Positions 1 to 8,998 of a stretch of DNA of 64,000 bases are shown here, in pieces. This DNA comes from CAYZQH01 sp050300015 (GTDB lineage: Bacteria; Pseudomonadota; Gammaproteobacteria; Pseudomonadales; Cellvibrionaceae), in contig JBNKWZ010000032.1 in the NCBI GenBank assembly GCA_050300015.1, positions 62,001 to 126,000 of the forward strand. Reading direction: 5' to 3'. The notes under the pieces were generated by a model. That model saw only the letters and a list, made by a program, of their open reading frames with translations. It was not told where the DNA came from and searched no databases. Made by a program: the position numbers and the translations under genes. Each line of letters opens with the position of its first letter. The stretch's first letter is position 1.

Positions 1-7
1 CGTTGGA

Positions 8-646
8 ATGACGTCAAAGCGCACGCGCGATCGCCTTGTACAGCGATTGCAAGAGCAAGGCATAAAACGCAGCGATATTCTTGAAGTGATGGCCAATACA
101 CCCAGACACTGGTTTTTGGACGAGGCCCTGTCACATCGTGCCTATGAAGATACGGCACTTCCCATCGGTTATGGCCAAACGCTTTCACAGCCTTACATCG
201 TTGCGCGTATGACAGAAATTTTGCTGTCAGCTAAGCCTCAGCTCAAGACGGTTCTCGAAGTGGGTACTGGTTCTGGGTATCAAACAGCGGTGTTGGCGCA
301 AATGATAGATGCAGTGTGGACGGTAGAGCGCATTCGCCCGTTACAAACCAAAGCGCAAGAGCGATTACGTCATTTAAAGCTATACAACGTTCGATATAAA
401 CATGCGGATGGTAACTTTGGGTGGTCAGATTGTGGCCCTTACGAAGGCATACTGTCGGCTGCAGCGCCCCCCCAAGTGCCGCAAGAATTGATGCGGCAGT
501 TGGCGGTAGGAGGGGTCATGGTGATTCCCATTGGTTTGATGCAACAGTCGCTCACGGTGGTGACGCGTAAGGGTGAAGATGAGTTTGACCTGCGCGAGGT
601 TGAGCCTGTGCGGTTTGTGCCGTTGTTGTCGGGGGTGGCCAAATAA
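8..646 (+). CDS. pcm: Protein-L-isoaspartate O-methyltransferase
   Basis: This 212-residue cytoplasmic enzyme transfers a methyl group from S-adenosylmethionine to L-isoaspartyl residues in damaged proteins, which starts their repair. The methyltransferase motif I (VLEVGTGSGYQTAVLA) lies near residues 83-98. The amino-terminal part contains the family-typical TALPIGYGQTLSQPYIVARM, and length matches the family. Its stop overlaps the next ATG by one base (TAATG), so the two genes are probably co-translated. Pcm followed by nlpD and rpoS is the classic gammaproteobacterial order. An upstream surE would lie outside the window. The identification is firm. Confidence 0.95.
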   Translation: MTSKRTRDRLVQRLQEQGIKRSDILEVMANTPRHWFLDEALSHRAYEDTALPIGYGQTLSQPYIVARMTEILLSAKPQLKTVLEVGTGSGYQTAVLAQMIDAVWTVERIRPLQTKAQERLRHLKLYNVRYKHADGNFGWSDCGPYEGILSAAAPPQVPQELMRQLAVGGVMVIPIGLMQQSLTVVTRKGEDEFDLREVEPVRFVPLLSGVAK

Positions 647-1596
647 TGGAATTTAAAAAAAGGTCCTTTCAGGGCTATTTGGGTTTAGTGGCTCGTGGTA
701 TGGGGATGGGGGCTGCTGATGTGGTGCCTGGTGTCTCAGGTGGGACGATCGCGCTAATTACTGGCATTTATGATGAGCTGTTGCATTCGCTGAAACAAAT
801 TTCACCTCAGGCACTATTGGTATTGAAACGCTCTGGTATTCAGGCGGCATGGATACACATTAATGGCTCTTTCCTCATCAGCGTGTTTGTCGGCATGCTG
901 GTGAGCCTGAAAACCTTTGCCAAGTTGATTACCTTTGCGCTAGGGCACTATCCGGTATTGGTTTGGGCATTCTTTTTTGGGTTGGTGTTGGCTTCAATTG
1001 TGTATATGGGCCAACAGCAGAAGAGTTGGCGTTGGCAGCAATGGCTAGGATTGATGCTTGGCACATTGATGGTGTATGGGGTTTCTGTTGCAGCACCGGC
1101 GCAATTGCCCGGCGAGCCCTGGATTTTATTCTGCGGCGGGTTTGTCGCCATCTGCGCGATGATATTACCGGGTATATCGGGCAGTTTTTTATTGTTGCTG
1201 GCCGGATTGTATCCTGTCTTCTTGGCCGCTATTAACGATCTGAACTTGGTGATGTTGGGTAGCTTCGGTGCTGGGTGTATCTGTGGTTTACTGGTGTTTT
1301 CACGTTTCTTGTCGTGGTTGTTAGATCGATACCACGCCACCACCATGGCGGTGCTCATTGGCTTTTTGGTGGGTTCGCTCAACGTGATTTGGCCTTGGAA
1401 GGTAACTGTGGAAAGTACCGTGGATCGCCATGGTGACATGATTCCTCTGGTGCAGGCATCGGTGTGGCCTTGGCACTTTGAACATCTTACTGGTGGAGAG
1501 CCAATGATACTTCTTGCCTTGACAGCCTGCGCCATAGGGTGTTTTTTGGTACTTTCGACTGAGGTTGTTTCTGCTATATGTCGCAATATGGATTAG
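646..1596 (+). CDS. DUF368 polytopic membrane protein (PopT-like undecaprenyl phosphate translocase)
   Basis: A 316-residue inner-membrane protein with about eight to nine hydrophobic segments. The N-terminal stretch MGAADVVPGVSGGTIALITG and the internal repeat-like LPGISGSFLLLLAG are DUF368 hallmarks. Members of this family (PopT) have been reported to return undecaprenyl phosphate across the membrane for envelope-polymer synthesis; assigning that role here is by family. It overlaps pcm by one base and precedes nlpD, so it is wedged into the pcm-nlpD-rpoS array together with envelope genes. Family membership is clear; the substrate in this organism is inferred. Confidence 0.88.
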   Translation: MEFKKRSFQGYLGLVARGMGMGAADVVPGVSGGTIALITGIYDELLHSLKQISPQALLVLKRSGIQAAWIHINGSFLISVFVGMLVSLKTFAKLITFALGHYPVLVWAFFFGLVLASIVYMGQQQKSWRWQQWLGLMLGTLMVYGVSVAAPAQLPGEPWILFCGGFVAICAMILPGISGSFLLLLAGLYPVFLAAINDLNLVMLGSFGAGCICGLLVFSRFLSWLLDRYHATTMAVLIGFLVGSLNVIWPWKVTVESTVDRHGDMIPLVQASVWPWHFEHLTGGEPMILLALTACAIGCFLVLSTEVVSAICRNMD

Positions 1597-1773
1597 ATAA
1601 AAGTCGCGTCAATGGCCTAAAAGAATGAGTTTTGTGTCGGATTTTGGTTGAATAAGCCAATAATTAGACTGATAGTTCTATATTTATTTATAATAATAAT
1701 GGCTATAAAATAGCATATGGTTATAAGTGGCGAACGCTTTGTGGCGCTCTCCGTGGCTGAGAGGGGGCAATAG

Positions 1774-2562
1774 ATGAGTAAGCAGTCTTTGCGGTTTTCG
1801 GGCAGGGTGATTTTTATATTAATCGTTTTCAGCTCGATTACGGGGTGTTCTGGTTCGCAAACGCGCGCGCCGATTACGGATGCTCAAGCGATTCCCAGTC
1901 ATAAAATTCAAACGCATATTGTTGCCAAAGGCGAGACCTTATATTCCATTGCGTGGCGCTACAACCTAGACTACAAAGGCCTTGCGAGAGCTAACGGCCT
2001 GGATAAGCATTACAGTATCTGGCCGGGGCAAACGCTGCGTTTGGATGCAAAGGCCAAGCCGTCGAGCTCAGAGGTGGCCTCTAAAGGGCGCTCAAAAGGT
2101 GCTTGGCAAAGCGTTAAGAACTCCGTATCTAGATTAGTAAAATCGTCGCCTCCTTCGGCGGTTCCCGTCCCTAGTCAGGCTCAAGTAGCGGTTATTCAAT
2201 GGCTGTGGCCGGCGAAGGGCGATTTGATTACGACTTTTGATCAAGGTACAGGGCTAAATAAGGGGATTGATATTCGTGGGAAATTGGGAGAGCCTGTCAT
2301 TGCAGCAGCGCCAGGTGTGGTGGTCTATGCCGGAAGCGGTCTAAGAGGTTACGGCAAATTGTTGATCGTTAAGCACAGTGAAAAGGTTTTGAGTGCCTAT
2401 GCGCACAACCGTGTTTTGCATGTGGCTGAAGGCGATCAAGTCGCTCGAGGGCAGAAAATTGCTCAGTTAGGCGCTTCAGGGACAGACACCACAAAATTGC
2501 ATTTCGAAATTCGTTATGACGGTAAACCAGTGAACCCTTTGGCTTACCTCCCTAAGCGGTAA
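1774..2562 (+). CDS. nlpD: Lipoprotein NlpD, LysM and degenerate M23/LytM domain
   Basis: A 262-residue outer-membrane lipoprotein with a signal peptide and lipobox SSITGC (lipidated Cys25). A LysM peptidoglycan-binding domain spans about 48-90 and an M23/LytM domain about 147-258. The usual zinc-ligand His in the HxGxD segment is replaced (NKGIDI), so the domain is probably not an active peptidase. It fits the NlpD/EnvC role of activating a cell-wall amidase during daughter-cell separation. It lies directly upstream of rpoS, as in other gammaproteobacteria, where rpoS promoters often sit inside or after nlpD. Confidence 0.93.
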   Translation: MSKQSLRFSGRVIFILIVFSSITGCSGSQTRAPITDAQAIPSHKIQTHIVAKGETLYSIAWRYNLDYKGLARANGLDKHYSIWPGQTLRLDAKAKPSSSEVASKGRSKGAWQSVKNSVSRLVKSSPPSAVPVPSQAQVAVIQWLWPAKGDLITTFDQGTGLNKGIDIRGKLGEPVIAAAPGVVVYAGSGLRGYGKLLIVKHSEKVLSAYAHNRVLHVAEGDQVARGQKIAQLGASGTDTTKLHFEIRYDGKPVNPLAYLPKR

Positions 2563-2851
2563 AAAAGTGCTTAACAAAATTCGAAATTGGCCGAAAGCCT
2601 GTGTACCGGAGGTATTGAACCCGGAAACAGTTTCAAAGTAGCGACGCCACAAGTGAAGCTACCGAAGCAGTGACCTCGGCTGGTAACAACAGTTGAGAGT
2701 GTGAGTAGATCCAAAGGTTAGTAAGTTTGTAAGTGTTGGCCGTTCCCCCCATGTTTACTCGGCATGACTTACGACACCTGCAGTTCCGACCATGCTCTTG
2801 CAAGCATCGCGAGAGGCAGAATAAGCACCCAAACCGTTCGAGGGTACCCCA

Positions 2852-3853
2852 ATGGCAGCTCAACCTGTAAATGCAGATAATTTCAAGAACACAGAGGAAG
2901 CATCGGTGGTTTTGGCCGATGTGGATGTTGATAATGATACGGATGATTCAGAGGAAGAATTCGAGCAGTTGACTTCCGAGCGCAACGCTGGTTACGAAGA
3001 CGATACATATCAAAAGAATTTAGATGCGACTCAGATTTACTTAAATGAGATTGGCTTTTCGCCGCTATTGAGCGCCGAGGAAGAGGTGTTTTTCGCGCGC
3101 AAGGCGCTGAAAGGGGATGACGCTGCTCGTAAGCGTATGATTGAAAGTAACTTGAGATTGGTGGTGAAAATCTCGAGGCGCTATGTGAATCGAGGTTTGG
3201 CGCTGTTAGACCTTATTGAAGAAGGCAATCTTGGATTGATTCGCGCAGTCGAAAAGTTCGACCCAGAACGTGGCTTCCGGTTTTCTACCTATGCCACTTG
3301 GTGGATACGTCAAACCATTGAGCGCGCGATCATGAACCAAACGCGCACCATTCGCTTGCCGATTCATGTGGTGAAAGAATTAAATGTATATCTGCGTGCG
3401 GCTCGTGAATTATCGCAAAAACTTGATCACGAGCCTACGGCAGATGAAATTGCGACGTTGCTGGACAAGCCCGTTGAAGACGTTGAGAAAATGCTTGGGC
3501 TGAATGAACGTGTTACCTCTATGGATACGCCAGTTGGTAGCAGCTCGGATAAAACCTTGGTGGATACCGTTCCCGATCAGCACGTGTCTGACCCGATCCA
3601 TATTTTGCAAGACAGTGATCTGAGCGCCAGTTTAAATGGATGGTTAGATGAGCTCAGTGAGAAGCAGCGCGAAGTTGTGGCGCGTCGATTTGGGTTGCGA
3701 GGCCATGAGTCGTCAACCTTAGAAGAGGTAGGCCGTGAGATTGGTTTAACCCGTGAGCGGGTTCGTCAAATTCAGGTTGAGGCATTGCGTCGTTTGCGTG
3801 ATATTTTGGAAAAACAAGGCTTGAATGCAGAGGCGTTGTTTGGCGCCATGTGA
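2852..3853 (+). CDS. rpoS: RNA polymerase sigma factor RpoS (sigma-38)
   Basis: A 333-residue sigma-70 family factor for stationary phase and general stress. Region 1.2/2 begins near residue 57 (DATQIYLNEIGF) and includes the region 2 core NLRLVVKISRRYVNRGL and the DNA-melting segment RFSTYATWWIRQTIERAI. Region 4.2 carries the HTH TLEEVGREIGLTRERVRQIQ. The acidic N-terminal 50 residues vary in RpoS orthologues. The 289-bp leader after nlpD is long enough for a regulated 5' UTR. An RssB/RssC-like pair, the family that controls RpoS in Pseudomonas, lies at 22386-24058. Confidence 0.95.
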   Translation: MAAQPVNADNFKNTEEASVVLADVDVDNDTDDSEEEFEQLTSERNAGYEDDTYQKNLDATQIYLNEIGFSPLLSAEEEVFFARKALKGDDAARKRMIESNLRLVVKISRRYVNRGLALLDLIEEGNLGLIRAVEKFDPERGFRFSTYATWWIRQTIERAIMNQTRTIRLPIHVVKELNVYLRAARELSQKLDHEPTADEIATLLDKPVEDVEKMLGLNERVTSMDTPVGSSSDKTLVDTVPDQHVSDPIHILQDSDLSASLNGWLDELSEKQREVVARRFGLRGHESSTLEEVGREIGLTRERVRQIQVEALRRLRDILEKQGLNAEALFGAM

Positions 3854-3878
3854 GGCGCGACAATAAAAAGCATTAAGG

Positions 3879-3928
3879 AAAAACCCCATAAAAAAGGTGG
3901 CTTTGGCCACCTTTTTTATGGGGTTTTT
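3879..3928. terminator. Bidirectional intrinsic terminator between rpoS and fdxA
   Basis: A perfect 23-bp inverted repeat (3879-3901 with 3906-3928) with a 4-base loop. It is flanked by an A-run on the left and a T-run on the right, so it works as a terminator in either direction. It separates convergent rpoS and fdxA. Confidence 0.93.
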
Positions 3929-3970
3929 TGGGTTTCGGATTGTAAAAAGGCCTTTGGGGTTTGCCGCGCG

Positions 3971-4294
3971 CTAACGCTTCAGATGTTCTAATTTGCCTTC
4001 CACACCGTCCCATTCCTCGGCGTCTTCTAGTGCTTCTTTCTTTTCTGTAATATTGGGCCACACTTCTGAAAGCTCCGCGTTTAGCTCCAAAAACACTTCT
4101 TGTCCCTCGGGCAGCTCATCCTCTGCAAAAATGGCATCTACAGGGCATTCAGGCTCGCACAGGGCGCAGTCGATGCATTCATCCGGGTGAATGACCAAAA
4201 AGTTCGGCCCCTCGTAAAAGCAGTCCACAGGACACACCTCTACGCAGTCCGTGTGTTTGCAATTAATGCAGTTATCGCCCACTACGAATGTCAT
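3971..4294 (-). CDS. fdxA: 7Fe ferredoxin FdxA
   Basis: A 107-residue soluble ferredoxin carrying one [3Fe-4S] and one [4Fe-4S] cluster. Cluster-binding cysteines are visible in CINCKHTDCVEVCPVDC near the N-terminus and in CIDCALCEPECP around residues 38-50. The C-terminal tail (about 40 residues rich in E and L) is typical of the Azotobacter-type FdxA family. It lies downstream of mutS on the same strand, the same order as in Pseudomonas. The function is low-potential electron transfer; the partner is not known from sequence. Confidence 0.94.
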   Translation of the reverse strand: MTFVVGDNCINCKHTDCVEVCPVDCFYEGPNFLVIHPDECIDCALCEPECPVDAIFAEDELPEGQEVFLELNAELSEVWPNITEKKEALEDAEEWDGVEGKLEHLKR

Positions 4295-4384
4295 GTTACG
4301 TCAACCTCTTGTTAGGCCAGGCGCCAGGCGGCGCAAAAAGTTCAGCGCGGCATTTTAACAGCTGTTACAGGTTTTTGAACCCAT

Positions 4385-6985
4385 CTATGGGTTTTTGAGC
4401 AGCCCTTTTAGCTCATACAGGGTTTGCAGGGCTGCGAGTGGCGTTAAACCATCAGGGTTTAAGGTTTTCAGTCGCAGCTCCACTGCACTTGGCTCCGTAG
4501 TGGCAAAAAGGTCCGCTTGCGGCGGTTGAGCCACGGTTTTTTGAGGGGAGGGGAGGTTGGAGGGCGTTAACGTGGCCTTATTGGTACCCTCTAGGTGGGC
4601 GAGCTGCGCGCGGGCGAGCGCCAATACCGGTGAAGGAATACCGGCCAATTTGGCCACTTGGAGGCCAAAGCTTTTGCTGGCGGGCCCTGGTTGGATGTTG
4701 TGTAGAAAGACGATGTCTTCGCCGTGCTCTGTGGCATCCAAATGTACATTGGCCATGCCAGATAAGGCGTCGGGCAAACTGGTGATTTCAAAATAATGGG
4801 TGGCGAACAGAGTGAAGGCGCGCAGGGTTTTGGCTAGGTGTTCGGCGCAGGCCCAGGCCAGCGAGAGGCCGTCGTAAGTACTGGTGCCACGACCGATTTC
4901 ATCCATGAGTACCAGGCTTTGTGCTGTGGCATTGTGCAGAATATTCGCGGTCTCTGTCATTTCTACCATAAAGGTTGAGCGTCCACCGGCCAAATCGTCC
5001 GAAGAGCCAATGCGGGTAAAAATTCTGTCCACCATCCCGAGGGAGCAAGCCGTGGCTGGGACGAAACTGCCCACCTGGGCGAGTAGTACGATTAAAGCCG
5101 TTTGGCGCATATAGGTGGATTTACCCCCCATGTTAGGCCCAGTGATGACTAGCATGCGCGTGGCATCATCAAGATTTAAATCGTTGGGCACAAAAGGGCC
5201 GTCGAGAACGTTTTCCACTACCGGGTGGCGGCCTGCGGTGATATTGATTTCTGGTGTGTCGGTGAGGGTGGGACGACAAAAATTGAGTTGATCCGAACGC
5301 TCAGCTAGCGTGGTCAGCACATCCAACTCACTCAGCGCATTGGCCGACTGCTGCAAGGTGTGCAGGTCCTCGTTCAGCTGCTCAACTAAGGCTTCATACA
5401 GCACTTTTTCACGGGCCAGTGCCCGACTCTTGGCTGACAGCGCTTTGTCTTCAAAGGTCTTGAGTTCTGGCGTGATAAAGCGCTCGGCATTTTTAAGGGT
5501 TTGTCTGCGAATGTACTCTGCAGGGGCCTTGTCTGACTGACCTCGGCTAATTTCGATGTAATACCCATGAACGCGATTGTAGCCAACCTTGAGGGTGGGA
5601 ATTCCGGTACGAGCGCGTTCTTGTGTTTCCAGCTGTACTAAGTAATCACCTGCATTGGCGCTGATATTGCGCAACTCATCCAATTCCGCATCATAGCCCT
5701 CATTGATCACGCCGCCGTCTCGCAGCACCACCGGCGGGTTTTCAACCAGTGAGCGAGTGAGGGTATCCACCCACTGGGGGAATTCACCTATGGCCTCGGC
5801 AAGTGTTTGTATGAGCGGGGCTTTGATGTTAGCGAGTACCGGGCGCAGTTGTGGCAAGATTGCCAGAGATGTCCCTAGGCGCGACAGGTCCCGTGGTCGA
5901 GCAGAGCGCAATGCCACGCGACCCAAGATGCGCTCGAGGTCGCCAATGTGTTTAAGGTGTTTGCGGCATTGTTCAAAACCGTAGTCTTTCAGCAGTGCGG
6001 CAATCGCCGAGTGCCGTGCTTCGACAATGGGCTTGTTGCGCAGTGGGCGATGAAGCCAACGACGTAAAAGCCTGCCGCCCATGGCCGTTGTGGTGGTGTT
6101 CAATACGGAATAAAGGGTGTTGTCTTCTTCACCGATCAGATTGAGGTCGAGTTCTAGGTTTTTGCGCGTCGCACTGTCCATGGCCACTGTGTCGCCTAGG
6201 TGCTCGACTGTGGGGGGGCGTAAATGATGCAGTTGTGCGCGCTGGGTTTCCTTGGCATAGGCATATAGGCATCCCGCTGCGGCAAGTGCCGCGGTTAAAT
6301 TTTCGCAGCCAAAGGAGACTAAATCTTGAGTGGCAAAATGCTCTGTTAACAAGCGCCTGGCGGTGCCTGCGTCAAACTCCCAGTCTGGCCGTCGTCGCGT
6401 ACCGGGGCGATTTTCAAAATGTTCGATCAAAAGGCTCTCGGGTAGTAACAATTCTGCGGGACGCAGGCGCTCTAACTCGGCGGCAAGCTCGGGATAACCC
6501 CCGACTTCCAGCAGGCCAAAACGACCGCTGCCCATATCAAGGCTGGCAATGCCGAATTGATTGTTGCAAATGGCAACAGTCACCAGCAAATTGTCGCGAC
6601 TGGCATCCAGTAAGGCCTCGTCACTCACGGTGCCCGGTGTTACCACGCGGACTACTTGGCGCTCTACCGGGCCTTTGGAGGTGGCAGGGTCGCCAATTTG
6701 CTCGCAGATGGCCACCGAAACGCCTTGTTTGACCAGTTTGGCCAGATACCCTTCGGCCGCGTGGTAGGGAACACCCGCCATCGGGATAGGCTGCCCTCCC
6801 GATTTGCCTCTTGCGGTGAGGGTGACATCCAGCAGCCGTGCCGCGGTTTTGGCGTCATCAAAAAACAACTCGTAAAAATCACCCATCCGGTAAAACACCA
6901 GCTCATTGGGGTGCTGGGCCTTGATGCGCAAATACTGCTGCATCATTGGTGTGTGGGTTTCTAAGGCTGTAACATTTTGATTCAT
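4385..6985 (-). CDS. mutS: DNA mismatch repair ATPase MutS
   Basis: An 866-residue mismatch recognition protein. The mismatch-binding Phe-x-Glu motif is at F37-Y-E39 (MGDFYELF). The Walker A loop GPNMGGKSTYMRQ is near residue 620, and the Walker B region LVLMDEIGRGTSTYDG and the downstream signature FATHYFEIT follow. Length equals the usual MutS. The C-terminus ends with a typical oligomerisation tail (LYELKGLL). It is followed on the same strand by fdxA after a 90-bp gap. The assignment is certain. Confidence 0.97.
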   Translation of the reverse strand: MNQNVTALETHTPMMQQYLRIKAQHPNELVFYRMGDFYELFFDDAKTAARLLDVTLTARGKSGGQPIPMAGVPYHAAEGYLAKLVKQGVSVAICEQIGDPATSKGPVERQVVRVVTPGTVSDEALLDASRDNLLVTVAICNNQFGIASLDMGSGRFGLLEVGGYPELAAELERLRPAELLLPESLLIEHFENRPGTRRRPDWEFDAGTARRLLTEHFATQDLVSFGCENLTAALAAAGCLYAYAKETQRAQLHHLRPPTVEHLGDTVAMDSATRKNLELDLNLIGEEDNTLYSVLNTTTTAMGGRLLRRWLHRPLRNKPIVEARHSAIAALLKDYGFEQCRKHLKHIGDLERILGRVALRSARPRDLSRLGTSLAILPQLRPVLANIKAPLIQTLAEAIGEFPQWVDTLTRSLVENPPVVLRDGGVINEGYDAELDELRNISANAGDYLVQLETQERARTGIPTLKVGYNRVHGYYIEISRGQSDKAPAEYIRRQTLKNAERFITPELKTFEDKALSAKSRALAREKVLYEALVEQLNEDLHTLQQSANALSELDVLTTLAERSDQLNFCRPTLTDTPEINITAGRHPVVENVLDGPFVPNDLNLDDATRMLVITGPNMGGKSTYMRQTALIVLLAQVGSFVPATACSLGMVDRIFTRIGSSDDLAGGRSTFMVEMTETANILHNATAQSLVLMDEIGRGTSTYDGLSLAWACAEHLAKTLRAFTLFATHYFEITSLPDALSGMANVHLDATEHGEDIVFLHNIQPGPASKSFGLQVAKLAGIPSPVLALARAQLAHLEGTNKATLTPSNLPSPQKTVAQPPQADLFATTEPSAVELRLKTLNPDGLTPLAALQTLYELKGLLKNP

Positions 6986-7503
6986 AACGACTTATCGCTT
7001 TCTCGGCGCGGGTTGGACAGCGCTGTATGTTACTCGAATAGGCGGGTATTCCCAAATACATTCACGTGACAAATTTTTGGGGCGCGAACCTGCGCAGGTG
7101 GTGTTTTGACGAAGTTGGCGAGCAGGGATTTATTGCCAAACTCAGTGAGCCTGAGATCTATAATAAGCAACGAATATGCAAAATTATCCACAAAGGTGCG
7201 ATGAGAACAGCTTTTCATGACGCAATCATTCGGATGGTTGTCATTGTTGCATCACCAGTTTGCCTCATCATCAATGACCCGCAAAGTTGAATGTGAAGCC
7301 ACGATTAACCAATCGCTAAGAAGGTGTTATTTGGAGTGTGCTCAGGCAACACTGTTCTTTCCAGTGTTGAAAGTGGCGCTGGGGGAAGGGTAACAAAAGG
7401 GCTAATCTTTCCCGCGGGCCCGGGTGCGATATCTACCCGTGTTTCATCAAAACCACAAAAAGCAGTCCATTCGCCTTTGTTGATTTTCGGTGGATTCTTC
7501 CAT
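6986..7503. other. Intergenic region upstream of mutS, no recognisable gene
   Basis: About 500 bases with only short, unconvincing open frames (60-75 codons) on both strands. None has a clear ribosome binding site together with a recognisable product. It should contain the mutS promoter, reading leftward, but I could not identify a convincing -35/-10 pair. Confidence 0.5.
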
Positions 7504-7536
7504 TATTGACCCGGCAATCTTTTATGTCGGGTTAAT
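7504..7536. repeat. Palindromic intergenic repeat R, copy 1
   Basis: Imperfect palindrome with arms ATTGACCC and GGGTTAAT. Its 28-bp core at 7509-7536 is identical to copy 2 at 8829-8856. It is followed by AGGCGTT, matching the AGGCATT after the related copy at 52818. Copies 1 and 2 flank the MITE and the MOSC gene as direct repeats. Confidence 0.75.
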
Positions 7537-7796
7537 AGGCGTTCCTTTTCCCCTTGCTGATATAGGGGGAGCGGCCGACGTATGGGGGTGAGATAGAGCT
7601 TCGACTCTTATCAAGCTATTAAGCCCAATCCTGATAGAACTCAGTAGCATGGTTAGGGCGACGCAGTCCTGAAGCGGCTGAATGAATATAAATTTACCTT
7701 AATCTAAAGCACCGAGGGTGGTTTGAAAGCTTTGGGGCAGGAATGCTACATCGATAGAGGCGCTGTATATCGCCACGACGCGCCGAATACCTCAAG

Positions 7797-7982
7797 GGGC
7801 GTCTCTAAAAATTAGGATTTTTTTGTGATAGCTAGGAAGCACCGTGCAGACGACTGCATGGCCGCAGGAGGTAGAGTAACGCATGGAGCCGTTGCCGAGA
7901 ACCGTAGTTTGCGCGGGTAAATGAGGGTTCGAGCACGGAGCTGACGCCGCTATCACGGGAAAGTCAATTGTTAGAGATGCCC
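7797..7982. mobile_element. 186-bp MITE with TIRs and 5-bp target duplication (family A, complete)
   Basis: Terminal inverted repeats GGGCGTCTCTAA (7797-7808) and TTAGAGATGCCC (7971-7982) differ at one position. The element is bounded by TCAAG on both sides (7792-7796 and 7983-7987), a 5-bp target-site duplication. It has no transposase. The interior, including CGTTGCCGAGAACC near 7890, matches the reverse complement of 53794-54000, so it is a dispersed family. The frame at 7792-7986 on the minus strand is part of the element and not a gene. Confidence 0.75.
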
Positions 7983-8038
7983 TCAAGACGCCTTAGATCA
8001 ACGGTAGTGATAGTGCCATGGGGCCAAAACCATAGTAC

Positions 8039-8674
8039 TTAGCGTTTGGTCAGCCAGCCTTCCAGCTTTTGGCGGTGAATGCTCGCCAGTGGTGATGCCA
8101 AGGCCTTTTTTAAGGCTTGCTCAGACTTGTTTTTGGTGTGCCATAGGTCAAAAATTTCAACAACACCAGAATAGGTGTGTTCAGTCTTTTTGAGGGAAAA
8201 TGTTTCACCGAGAGATACCGTGCCTTCTTGAATCACTCGGGCATATGCACCTGGCCTGCTTGCCGAAACAAAATGCTTTATAAAGGCGTTGTCGCCCATT
8301 TTGTGCGCCAGTTTAAAGCACGGTGTTCGTGGTGCAGAGATTTCAAGTTGTAAGTCGTTGAAAATTAATCGATCGCCAAGTTTAAGCTCGCGCAAATCAC
8401 ACCCTGAAGTTGTCAGGTTTTCACCAAAGGTCCCTGGTGGCAAATCGCGGCCCAGCTGTTTACACCACCACTGGGTGTCTTCAATGCTATATAAATACAC
8501 CGCCTGATCCTCACCGCCATGCACGGTTTTGTCATTGATGTGGTCACCTTCCAGCCCCAATTTAGAAATATTCACTTGTGCAATACCGGGCATTTTATAG
8601 ATCCCTGTTGGGATGCTGTTGCCATTGTGTTCAATAAGCTGTTGCTGAGCGATATTGATGCTTTGGATATGCAT
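8039..8674 (-). CDS. MOSC domain protein (YiiM/YflK-like)
   Basis: A 211-residue protein of the MOSC family (molybdenum cofactor sulfurase C-terminal domain). Diagnostic pieces are LGLEGDHINDKTVHGGEDQA, FGENLTT, GDRL and the presumed sulfur-carrying Cys in APRTPCFKL. A C-terminal segment resembles the 3-alpha domain of YiiM-type proteins. Relatives use the molybdenum cofactor to reduce N-hydroxylated bases; that role is by family only. I chose the ATG at 8674 because AAGGA sits 6-7 bases upstream; an in-frame ATG seven codons earlier lacks this. The gene is flanked by two identical palindromic repeats. Confidence 0.85.
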   Translation of the reverse strand: MHIQSINIAQQQLIEHNGNSIPTGIYKMPGIAQVNISKLGLEGDHINDKTVHGGEDQAVYLYSIEDTQWWCKQLGRDLPPGTFGENLTTSGCDLRELKLGDRLIFNDLQLEISAPRTPCFKLAHKMGDNAFIKHFVSASRPGAYARVIQEGTVSLGETFSLKKTEHTYSGVVEIFDLWHTKNKSEQALKKALASPLASIHRQKLEGWLTKR

Positions 8675-8824
8675 GATGTGGTCCTTAATAAACACTGTGT
8701 TGGCGGTGCGTCATATTAGCAGCAACAAGCGTGTCCTGATAAGCCTGTGGCCGTCACGCCGAGGTGTTGTTGGTGAGCAAGTTGCATGTCGTGAAGCGGG
8801 TCGCTCATGCTTTCAAATATTCTT

Positions 8825-8856
8825 ATTAACCCGGCAATCTTTTATGTCGGGTTAAT
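8825..8856. repeat. Palindromic intergenic repeat R, copy 2
   Basis: Perfect 8-bp arms ATTAACCC and GGGTTAAT. The internal 28 bp are identical to copy 1. It lies about 150 bp upstream of the MOSC start codon, on the side opposite copy 1. Confidence 0.75.
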
Positions 8857-8952
8857 GCGGTACAAGGACGTTCCGCCATTAGCCGGAATGGCCAATGCAA
8901 GCCCATTAAATACAAGGAGATTCACATATTTTCGCCAGCATTTTATGGGCGC

Positions 8953-8998
8953 GCAATTCAATAGATAGGAGATCTATTGAATTGCCGGGTTAATCGGT
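8953..8998. repeat. Long hairpin followed by the R-repeat half motif (copy 3, divergent)
   Basis: A perfect 14-bp inverted repeat (8953-8966 with 8972-8985, loop AGGAG) runs directly into CGGGTTAATCGGTATT. This resembles the right half of copies 1 and 2. No T-run follows, so a repeat-family role is more likely than a terminator. Confidence 0.55.

Noticed and set aside
7066..7509. Small plus-strand open frames of 74 and 61 codons upstream of mutS
   Set aside because: No recognisable product, no good ribosome binding site and no conserved neighbour context; treated as chance frames.
7504..8856. R repeats as classical integron attC sites
   Set aside because: The right arm GTTAATA/GTTAATG does not fit GTTRRRY and the repeats are much shorter and more symmetric than attC sites.
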